NCBI GenBank assembly: GCA_045595785.1
Contig: JAZOBE010000026.1
Span: forward strand, 1-12,726
Reading direction: 5' to 3'
Origin: SFLA01 sp045595785
GTDB lineage: Bacteria > Bacillota > Clostridia > Oscillospirales > CAG-382
DNA length: 12,726 nt
The position numbers and the translations under genes were made by a program. The notes under the pieces are model-generated. The model made no database searches. It was not told where the DNA came from and was given only the letters and a program-made list of their open reading frames with translations. Position 1 is the first letter of the stretch. Each line of letters opens with the position of its first letter. This document shows, one piece after another, positions 7,283-12,726 of this stretch.

Positions 7283-8197
7283 CTATACAAAGGCGGTAAG
7301 TACGACGAATACGGCAATAAGTGCCAAAAACGCCGGTGAAAAGAATACTTTTAATATATTATCTCTGCTGTTTGCAGGAAGTGCGCTTACGGGCGGCTTT
7401 TCGGCATAGGCGGAGTAAACCTGCTCAAGTCTTAACAGCAGGAACACCAGCGAAAGACCGAACAGCGCGATAAGCAAAAATCCCATAAACACTTCGCCGC
7501 TTTTCTGTATGGTTATTCTCAAAAAGCTGTCGCTTCCGTAAAGAGCAATCAGGTTTGAAAGTATATGCAGCAGTAACGATGCCAGCAAGGATCTGGTAAC
7601 CACCGCTACCATTCCCAGAATTATTCCCGCAAAGAAATACAGCGGGAAGTTCTCAAAGGAAAAATGCACGAAGGTAAAGCAAAGGGCGGAAATAAGCACT
7701 GCGTTTACAGAACCGTAGGGACGGTATTCCGAAAGAATTACTCCTCTAAAAAACAGCTCTTCGCTTACTGCGGGTATTATAACGTATGCAAGAATTATTC
7801 CGGCACCGCTGTAGCTTACTGTTTTATCCACCACAGACTGAATCAATCCGCCGGTGGTATACATCTCGTCAAACAATATAAACTGTCCGTATTTAATTAA
7901 CAGCGTGCCGCACAGCAGTACAAGCGCAGAAACTATTACGAACACGAAATGGGCGGGACGCACCACGTGGAAGAACGGGTCGGTCTCTAACCGTCTGCCC
8001 TTCAGCAGATAGTAAAAGATGCAGGGAAGTATAAATATTGCAAGCTGAAGTATAGATACCGTCAGCAACGGGTCGGATGCCTCTGTAAGGCTTTTCACCG
8101 CAAATTTTCCGCATAAACGGAGTATAAGCATTATTCCCGCGGTAAGACAGGGCACTGTCATAGCAGGACTTTTAAGCTGATTCTTAATTCCGGACAC
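7283..8197 (-). CDS. CPBP family intramembrane glutamic protease
   Basis: A 304-residue polytopic membrane protein of the CPBP (Abi/Rce1-like) family. It has several hydrophobic segments, including about residues 15-30, 45-64, 82-104, 133-145, 165-180, 185-200, 235-255 and 287-303. The family motifs are intact: SEELFFRG with E146, E147 and R151, FTFVHFS with H178, and LLLHILSN with H211 and N215. These residues form the proposed glutamate-dependent active site. The substrate is unknown; relatives process prenylated proteins, mature bacteriocins or confer self-immunity, but no bacteriocin gene is seen here. The start is a GTG with GGAGG 7 nt upstream, 33 bp after the DJ-1 gene. Its position directly before mltG might suggest an envelope role; this is inference. 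Confidence 0.88.
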   Translation of the reverse strand: MSGIKNQLKSPAMTVPCLTAGIMLILRLCGKFAVKSLTEASDPLLTVSILQLAIFILPCIFYYLLKGRRLETDPFFHVVRPAHFVFVIVSALVLLCGTLLIKYGQFILFDEMYTTGGLIQSVVDKTVSYSGAGIILAYVIIPAVSEELFFRGVILSEYRPYGSVNAVLISALCFTFVHFSFENFPLYFFAGIILGMVAVVTRSLLASLLLHILSNLIALYGSDSFLRITIQKSGEVFMGFLLIALFGLSLVFLLLRLEQVYSAYAEKPPVSALPANSRDNILKVFFSPAFLALIAVFVVLTAFV

Positions 8198-8230
8198 CTT
8201 TACACCTCCCGTCCGTATTATTATGCGGCT

Positions 8231-8776
8231 TTACCAACCGCAGGTAGCTTCTCTTAAAGCAACGGCTTTTTCTTCGCCGTAAAAATATTCAACTATTTCC
8301 AATCCGAATTTATAGGAAACACCCATACCGCAAGCGGTAATAACATTTCCGTCCCTTACAACGGGCACAGTGGTAAGAGCCTTGCAGTACAGCATATCCT
8401 CCATACCGGGGAAGCATACCGCCGTCTTATCCTTAAGCAGACCCATTCTGCCCAGCACGGTAGGTGCGGCGCAAATAGCGCATATTAACTTGCCGTCGTT
8501 ATACGCCTGCATAACTGCGTCTTTTACGGTTTCACTGGCAAAAAGATTTTCGGTTCCCTTTCCTCCGCCGGGTAAAATAAGCCCGTCGCAATCGGAAAGA
8601 TCGTAATCCTCGGCAAGACCGTCTGCCATTACGGTTATATTATGAGCACCGGTAACGGCTTTGTTTCCGTTAATAGACACCGTCTTTATATCTGCTCCTG
8701 CGCGGAGAAGCAGGTCAAGAGGTACCAACGCCTCGGTTTCCTCAAAGCCTTCTGCCAAAAACATATATATTTTCAT
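8231..8776 (-). CDS. DJ-1/PfpI family protein
   Basis: A 181-residue single-domain DJ-1/PfpI superfamily protein, close in layout to human DJ-1 and bacterial YajL. The nucleophile elbow reads AICAAPTVLG, with C102 equivalent to DJ-1 C106, and E15 in GFEETEALVPLD corresponds to DJ-1 E18. The segment where DJ-1 has H126 reads CFPGMED, so that histidine is absent, as in many bacterial members. Superfamily roles include deglycase or glyoxalase III activity and protein repair under oxidative or carbonyl stress; these are debated and cannot be settled from sequence. The start is clear: AAGGAG lies 8 nt before the ATG. It sits 12 bp after the glycoside-hydrolase-like gene. Confidence 0.9.
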   Translation of the reverse strand: MKIYMFLAEGFEETEALVPLDLLLRAGADIKTVSINGNKAVTGAHNITVMADGLAEDYDLSDCDGLILPGGGKGTENLFASETVKDAVMQAYNDGKLICAICAAPTVLGRMGLLKDKTAVCFPGMEDMLYCKALTTVPVVRDGNVITACGMGVSYKFGLEIVEYFYGEEKAVALREATCGW

Positions 8777-8788
8777 TTTTATTTCTCC

Positions 8789-10813
8789 TTAAAAGATAAT
8801 ATATGATACAGTCATAGGCGGCAACGCAACCGAGAAGGTGTTTTCCCGCACCTCAATATCCGTTTTCAAATCGCCCTCGGTTGTATATACTCCGTCGCGA
8901 ATATCTGCGGATATTGTGGGATTAGCTTCTTTGACCGATGCGTTTATAATCAGCAACAGTTTTTTACCGTCCTTGCGTTCCCACATCTCAGAAAAGGTTG
9001 CGGTATGTGCAAGTAATCCGCCGTATGCTTCGTGCAGTATTTTCGTAGTCTTGATAATTTGTTTGTCTGTTATTTTCGGGGAACGGCACAGCTTTCCGTC
9101 ATAGAAGAATGAGCCGAGCCGTACTCTTGCATTTACGCAGGCCTTGTAAAAGTCCTTGTGAACAAGTTCTTTGTAGGTTTCGGGCAAAATCCAGCCCATC
9201 TGCTCGCCGTAGGTAAGTGATTGGGCGGCAAGAATATTTTGCCCAATTCCGTCAGGCGCATAAAGATAGTTTCTTCCGAACACGGCAACATAACCGTTGT
9301 AAACCACCATAAATGCAGGAACCTGTTCGTTCTTAATCCATATCCAGGATAAATATGCCTGAATATCCTTCATATACGGGTCAGAGGTACATTCGGTGGT
9401 CAGACAAGCGTTTTCGGGCATAGTCTGTCTTACGTGGTCCAAAAGATTACGGTAGCTTTCCACCCACCATGTACCGCCGCCTGCGCGGTGGGAATGGTTT
9501 CTGTCCTCACAAGGGTACGCCTGCGCTGCACCAATCTGGTCAACATAAATTGCATCTACGCCAAATTCGTGGAACAGCGTGTGCATTATTTCTTTTTGCT
9601 TTTCCTGCCACAATGCGGTGGAAGGACACATAATGGCAAGCTCTATATTGGATGTGGGATAAACCTCCAGAAAAGGCTTATCTCCTTTTGATTTCGTACA
9701 ATTGGGACGGGCAACGGAAGTAAACTGCCAATCCTCTTTACCCTTGTCGTGAGTATCCCACAGTCTGCCGTTTATGTATGGCATCACGCGGATACCTGCT
9801 TTTTGTAAACGGCGTATTCCCGGCACAAACACGTCTTTGGCAGGAAAATAATGAGGGTAATTGGTATCGTATGGTATCTGAAACCAATCGTACAAATGTG
9901 TGGGGCTGTAAAGTCCCAAGTCCTCGCTTGCTTCCAAAAGCTGGTCGGCAAAGGTCTCCTCCCATTTAAGACGCTTGCGCCACCAATGGGGATTGGTGCG
10001 GAGCCACTCGGGAGTGTCGGTACGCTTGCCGTCCTTAATTTCAGGCTTCCAGGATGCGCGGGCTTCAAAAAAGCTTTTGTATATTAGCGCCGCGTCATAC
10101 CAATCACCGTCAAAGAGCTGCCAAACAGCTTCACCCTCAAGGGATTGGCTGTTGCAGGTCATATCTATATCTCTAAGCGGCATAGACGCCTTCATGCAGG
10201 CAACGCTTTTTCCCTCTGTCTTTTTGTAAAACAGCTTTTTGTATGCAGGGGCAGGGTCGTGCAGACCGTAATACAGTCCCCTTTCTGCTCCCGTATGCCA
10301 CAATGCCATATACTGCATTGAAACTCCGTAGGAGGGATAGTTTTGCTTTGTTTCAAATGTGCGTGCCGCAGGATATACCTCACCGCATCCGTAGGGGAAA
10401 AACACCTTTGTTTTGTTGCAGGCAGTAAACGATAACGCGGGGTAATCACATTCGTACAGCGCGTATTTGTTGTTCTCGCTATGCAGGCTGACCGTCCAGC
10501 AGACACGGTCACGGGAAGTGACTGCGTTCAGCACGGCAGTAACTCCCGAAAGAGCTTCGTGTTCTCTGAATGTAAGCGTGTGTACGCCTGCGGCTCCAAC
10601 AGCGTCAACGCATCTCCAACCGCATTTGGAATCTGCATATATAAAGCTTCCGTCATCTTGCTTGCGGGCGGTTATTACGAACAGCGCTTCACTTGCGCCG
10701 CGCAAAAAACTCCTGCCGCTTTTTTTGTCCGTAACAGCGCTCAGGGATATGCCGCTTGTTTCAATATTCAAGGAAATATGCAGATTTTCGGCGGTAATAA
10801 GATGCTTTTTCAT
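8789..10813 (-). CDS. Uncharacterised glycoside-hydrolase-like protein (DUF6259 type)
   Basis: A 674-residue protein with no signal peptide or membrane segment, so probably cytoplasmic. Three parts can be inferred: an N-terminal beta-rich region (about 1-255) ending in DGDWYDAALIYKSFF, a central TIM-barrel-like region (about 265-560), and a C-terminal beta domain (about 600-674). The middle part has clan GH-D/H-like features: strand VMPYINGRLWD near 343, then GVDAIYVDQIGAA with D425 as a candidate nucleophile, a His-rich NHSHRAGGGTWW, and LTTECTSDPYMK with E474 as a candidate acid/base. I associate this architecture with DUF6259 proteins, which have no established reaction. Nearby nagA and nagB make an amino-sugar substrate worth considering, but this is inference. 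GAGGA lies 7 nt before the ATG, only 2 bp after the kinase gene. Confidence 0.72.
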   Translation of the reverse strand: MKKHLITAENLHISLNIETSGISLSAVTDKKSGRSFLRGASEALFVITARKQDDGSFIYADSKCGWRCVDAVGAAGVHTLTFREHEALSGVTAVLNAVTSRDRVCWTVSLHSENNKYALYECDYPALSFTACNKTKVFFPYGCGEVYPAARTFETKQNYPSYGVSMQYMALWHTGAERGLYYGLHDPAPAYKKLFYKKTEGKSVACMKASMPLRDIDMTCNSQSLEGEAVWQLFDGDWYDAALIYKSFFEARASWKPEIKDGKRTDTPEWLRTNPHWWRKRLKWEETFADQLLEASEDLGLYSPTHLYDWFQIPYDTNYPHYFPAKDVFVPGIRRLQKAGIRVMPYINGRLWDTHDKGKEDWQFTSVARPNCTKSKGDKPFLEVYPTSNIELAIMCPSTALWQEKQKEIMHTLFHEFGVDAIYVDQIGAAQAYPCEDRNHSHRAGGGTWWVESYRNLLDHVRQTMPENACLTTECTSDPYMKDIQAYLSWIWIKNEQVPAFMVVYNGYVAVFGRNYLYAPDGIGQNILAAQSLTYGEQMGWILPETYKELVHKDFYKACVNARVRLGSFFYDGKLCRSPKITDKQIIKTTKILHEAYGGLLAHTATFSEMWERKDGKKLLLIINASVKEANPTISADIRDGVYTTEGDLKTDIEVRENTFSVALPPMTVSYIIF

Positions 10814-10815
10814 TT

Positions 10816-11493
10816 TTATTCCTCTGTGTTGAGCAGATCTGATACCTTTTGTATAACCTCGCGGTGGATATCCTCACGGGTGCGGATATTCATTCCGTCG
10901 GACACATCTATTCTGTCCCATCCGTATTTATCGGATACATACAACGCCGCCTCATAGCTTTTATACAGATGGTCGGCACTGTTTTCGTGTATGTCCTTTT
11001 TAACGCCCGTTTCCTCGCACCTCTTTTGTATCAACGAGAAAGATACCTCAGGTGTCTGGCACAGATATATCACCTTGTCGGGAGTGGGAAGTCCAAGCTT
11101 GACCCACTCGTAATCAAACAGCCATTCAAGATACTCGTCCCGTTTATCCTTTTCCAGCTTACTGCACTGGTGCACGGCGTTTGCGGTGGTATAACGGTTT
11201 GCAATTATTACCTTGCCCTCGTCATAATCCTTTTTCCAATCCATAACGAAGGAAAGCTGTCTGTCCAAAGCGAAAAATGCAGATGCGGCGTAACAGTTAA
11301 CGTCATCGGGATTTTCACCAAACTGACCGGAAAGATATTTGTTTACGAAAAATGAATAGGTATCGTCGTAAGTAGGGAAGGTAACGTAACGGTAAGGAAT
11401 ACCGTTTTTTTCAAGATAATCGGTAAGCAGGTGGGTCTGGGTGTTTTTTCCGCTTCCGTCCAGACCGTCAAATGCTATAAGTATTTTTTTCAT
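10816..11493 (-). CDS. tmk: Thymidylate kinase-like P-loop nucleotide kinase
   Basis: A 225-residue P-loop kinase of the thymidylate/deoxynucleoside kinase group, predicted to phosphorylate dTMP to dTDP. The Walker A loop is GLDGSGKNT (residues 10-18, K16). The substrate segment is VTFPTYDD (37-44), and the usual DRH/DRY motif reads ANRYTTANAVHQ, with N99 replacing Asp. A lid-like stretch follows around 150-165. The start is the ATG in a TAATG junction, overlapping the thyX stop by one base, with no strong ribosome binding site, so it likely depends on thyX translation. Pairing with thyX supports a dTMP kinase role. A broader deoxynucleoside or nucleoside monophosphate kinase remains possible, and a second tmk elsewhere in the genome would be common. 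Confidence 0.85.
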   Translation of the reverse strand: MKKILIAFDGLDGSGKNTQTHLLTDYLEKNGIPYRYVTFPTYDDTYSFFVNKYLSGQFGENPDDVNCYAASAFFALDRQLSFVMDWKKDYDEGKVIIANRYTTANAVHQCSKLEKDKRDEYLEWLFDYEWVKLGLPTPDKVIYLCQTPEVSFSLIQKRCEETGVKKDIHENSADHLYKSYEAALYVSDKYGWDRIDVSDGMNIRTREDIHREVIQKVSDLLNTEE

Positions 11494-12251
11494 TACAGGT
11501 CGCTGAACCTTTCTTTAACTTCTTTTGCCTTTCCGCAGGTCATAGTTCCCTCAGGGCATCTGCCGTTAAGGCAGGGAGGTCCTGCGTGAGCGAACAGCAA
11601 AGGATAAGTCTGACGTGCCAGGCGGAGCATCTCGGTAGCAAGACATCTTATTTCCCACTGGGCACGGTTACAGCAACGGAGTGAGAAAAAGTTATAGAGG
11701 CTTCTCACGTTCATTGTCATAACAATTTTGGTGTCGCAAGCGTTGGGCAGAACGCCTCTGGCATCCTCAAACGCCATTTTCGATGCGGCTTTTTCCGCCT
11801 GCTTTCTGTCCATACCGCTTTCAAGCATAGCATCGAGATGCTTTTTGGTAAGTATCTCGGCAATTTTTATATAATGCTGTCTGTCCTCTTCCATGGCTTT
11901 AAGGAATTCTTCCTTTGCTTCGGGACAGGCGTGAATTTCAGGGGGAATTATATAGGTGAACTGCTCCTTGTTAACGTATCTCTGGCTCTGTACCGAGAAG
12001 GATGCAATTCTGTGGCGTGTAATCTGCGCCAGCACCGCACGGGAAACTCCCTCAATACCAAAGGTAATGGAAACGTGCTCGAAAGGAGACGCGTGTCCCA
12101 GATCACCCAACATGGTAAGAAATCTCTCTGTCTTTTCGGGAGTAAGTCCGTCCCAAAGGTCGGATATCTCCGCGGAAGAATAGCATAGCTTTGCTGCCGC
12201 CGCAATCAATTTTTCGCCGTCCGGCGTGCAGGATAATATCTCAACCTTCAT
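11493..12251 (-). CDS. thyX: FAD-dependent thymidylate synthase ThyX
   Basis: Makes dTMP from dUMP with methylenetetrahydrofolate, using FAD and NAD(P)H. The diagnostic ThyX motif RHRxxSxxxxSxR is exact as RHRIASFSVQSQR (residues 79-91 from the chosen start). HASPFEHVSITF precedes it, and the C-terminus carries a Cys-containing segment (AGPPCLNGRCPEGTMTCGK) that I recall from clostridial ThyX. I choose the ATG at 12251 (252 aa): GGAGG lies 8 nt upstream, and the promoter predicts a transcript starting near 12278. The in-frame ATG at 12281 would add ten residues but would fall outside that transcript. It is the first gene of the long operon and overlaps the kinase by one base. Confidence 0.96.
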   Translation of the reverse strand: MKVEILSCTPDGEKLIAAAAKLCYSSAEISDLWDGLTPEKTERFLTMLGDLGHASPFEHVSITFGIEGVSRAVLAQITRHRIASFSVQSQRYVNKEQFTYIIPPEIHACPEAKEEFLKAMEEDRQHYIKIAEILTKKHLDAMLESGMDRKQAEKAASKMAFEDARGVLPNACDTKIVMTMNVRSLYNFFSLRCCNRAQWEIRCLATEMLRLARQTYPLLFAHAGPPCLNGRCPEGTMTCGKAKEVKERFSDL

Positions 12252-12259
12252 ATCTGTTT

Positions 12260-12264
12260 CCTCC
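12260..12264 (-). promoter_or_regulatory. thyX ribosome binding site
   Basis: GGAGG on the minus strand, 8 nt before the ATG at 12251. It favours this start over the ATG at 12281, which has only A/T-rich sequence before it. Confidence 0.75.
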
Positions 12265-12284
12265 GATATATTATTATTCATAAT

Positions 12285-12313
12285 AGTATAACATATAATA
12301 ATAATGAAATCAA
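12285..12313 (-). promoter_or_regulatory. Sigma70-type promoter for the thyX operon
   Basis: On the minus strand, TTGATT (12313-12308) and TATACT (12290-12285) are separated by exactly 17 bp in an A/T-rich setting. Both match the housekeeping consensus (TTGACA, TATAAT) in four of six and five of six positions. Transcription would begin near 12278, about 27 nt before the thyX ATG. It is the only strong candidate I found for the thirteen-gene run. Confidence 0.65.
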
Positions 12314-12324
12314 TAAAAATCTGT

Positions 12325-12375
12325 TAAAAAAGGAATCTGCGGTTTATGCGTTGTGTCCTTAAGAATACACCGCAG
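12325..12375 (-). terminator. Possible terminator just upstream of the thyX promoter
   Basis: On the minus strand, CTGCGGT and ACCGCAG (12375-12369 and 12343-12337) form a perfect 7 bp stem, extended by three A/T pairs past one mismatch, with a large loop. A run of six T (12331-12326) follows five bases after the stem. The offset and the large loop make it a weak intrinsic terminator; it would protect the thyX promoter from read-through. Confidence 0.4.
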
Positions 12376-12439
12376 TTACGAGATATGCAATATATCACAA
12401 AACACCACTCTCAAAAACTTAATATGTTCTGCGTTTAGA

Positions 12440-12477
12440 TGTTAAAACGGATGTGCAGAAAATCTACACATCCGTTT
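12440..12477 (-). terminator. Likely intrinsic terminator of the cyclase-like gene
   Basis: A perfect 11 bp inverted repeat, AAACGGATGTG and CACATCCGTTT, lies at 12445-12455 and 12467-12477 with an 11-base spacer; three more pairs can form in the loop. On the minus strand the stem runs into TTTT. It lies about 110 bp after the stop of the cyclase-like gene, so it probably ends that transcript. The short T run keeps confidence moderate; the structure could also serve a plus-strand transcript. Confidence 0.6.
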
Positions 12478-12497
12478 AATACTTGTCTTATAACGTA

Positions 12498-12542
12498 ACA
12501 AGCGTGGAAAATATACGGCATATTCTCCACTTGTCAGGAGAA
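12498..12542 (-). other. Pair of mutually exclusive hairpins
   Basis: On the minus strand, arm 12530-12520 can pair with 12514-12504 (11 pairs including one G-U, loop of 5), extended by ACAA/TTGT across a two-base bulge. Part of the same arm (GGAGAA, 12528-12523) can instead pair with TTCTCC at 12542-12537, with an 8-base loop. No T run follows. The arrangement resembles an attenuator or RNA switch, but no known riboswitch class is recognised and it lies after, not before, the nearest upstream gene. Confidence 0.35.
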
Positions 12543-12587
12543 CCGGCCCTTTTACAAACAAATACTATCTGTTCGATAAATTGGAAT

Positions 12588-12726
12588 TTACCTTTCAGTA
12601 TCTATCAACACCGCTCTGCACGGTGAACCATCTGCACCCGCCAAATTCAGCGGAGCAGCATTTAAGAAATAGATACCCTCGGACACCTCTGCCAAACGAA
12701 TCCCCTCAAGCAAGATAACATCAGCA
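12588..12726 (-). CDS. Cyclase / kynurenine-formamidase-like protein (C-terminal part only)
   Basis: The last 45 codons plus stop of a gene entering from the right edge. The peptide includes LLEGIRLAEVSEGIYFLNAA, followed by PLNLAGADGSPCRAVLID. This matches the C-terminal end of the cyclase superfamily (PF04199, arylformamidase-like), where a GxDGxPxRAVLI ending is typical. Members are metal-dependent hydrolases acting on N-formylkynurenine, isatin or related amides. The HxGTHxDxP metal motif lies outside the window, so the substrate cannot be guessed. It is transcribed in the same direction as the thyX operon but appears separated from it by terminators. Confidence 0.75.
   Translation of the reverse strand, partial: ADVILLEGIRLAEVSEGIYFLNAAPLNLAGADGSPCRAVLIDTER

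Larger units (their letters stand above)
12282..12587. other. Intergenic region upstream of thyX, no gene seen
   Basis: About 306 bp between the cyclase-like gene and the thyX start area. I see no convincing coding sequence on either strand and no tRNA-like fold. It holds the thyX promoter at its left end and three inverted-repeat structures, listed separately. The density of hairpins is higher than expected for a plain spacer, so it may contain terminators for the upstream gene or a structured RNA. Confidence 0.6.

Noticed and set aside
6092..7339. 415-codon plus-strand open frame opposite mltG
   Set aside because: Its hydrophobic Phe/Val/Tyr-rich composition is the complement of MltG's acidic and Lys-rich codons. 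MltG has intact motifs and a strong ribosome binding site.
7283..8776. CPBP plus DJ-1 genes as a possible bacteriocin or defence island
   Set aside because: No precursor peptide, transporter, toxin, nuclease or mobility gene is present. Both genes fit within a tightly spaced housekeeping operon.
12270..12305. 9 bp inverted repeat (ATTATTATT / AATAATAAT) centred on the thyX -10 box, possible operator
   Set aside because: It is a simple A/T trinucleotide run in a very A/T-rich stretch, where such symmetry arises easily; no matching repressor gene is nearby.
12282..12587. Search for a known riboswitch (T-box, FMN, folate/THF) ahead of thyX
   Set aside because: No class-specific conserved motif was recognisable, and the structures lie upstream of the predicted thyX promoter, so they would not be in the thyX leader.

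Overview
The window reads as chromosomal DNA from an anaerobic, probably gut-associated Clostridia-type Firmicute. The lineage call is inference from gene content: ThyX in place of ThyA, the MEP isoprenoid genes ispD and ispF side by side, MltG followed by a U32-family TrhP, a YmfF/YmfH pair of M16-like proteins, and strong AGGAGG-type ribosome binding sites. Base composition is moderate and looks even along the window. I saw no transposase, integrase, phage gene, CRISPR array, rRNA or tRNA.

Layout, read on the minus strand from right to left. The right edge (12588-12726) holds the last 45 codons of a cyclase / kynurenine-formamidase-like protein. About 306 bp without a gene follow (12282-12587), with three hairpin structures and one good sigma70-type promoter. 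From that promoter thirteen genes run in the same direction with gaps of at most about 33 bp and many short overlaps: thyX, a thymidylate-kinase-like gene, a large glycoside-hydrolase-like protein (DUF6259 type), a DJ-1/PfpI protein, a CPBP membrane protease homologue, mltG, a U32 tRNA-hydroxylation protein (trhP-like), ispD, ispF, nagA, nagB, ymfF and the start of ymfH, which is cut by the left edge. I see no internal terminator, so one long transcript is plausible.

The genes fall into functional groups. ThyX makes dTMP and the next gene probably phosphorylates it. MltG sets glycan strand length in peptidoglycan, IspD and IspF feed isoprenoid (undecaprenyl carrier) synthesis, and NagA and NagB return amino sugars to central metabolism, which together suggest an envelope theme. 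TrhP modifies tRNA wobble uridine, and YmfF/YmfH homologues are linked to EF-P maturation, so there is also a translation theme. The least understood gene is the 674-residue hydrolase-like protein.

The window looks like an ordinary housekeeping operon with a few unusual members. I found no convincing new defence or mobile system. The points most worth a second look are the uncharacterised hydrolase, the divergent NagB active-site loop, the thyX-kinase pair with an altered DRY motif, and the structured intergenic region upstream of thyX.
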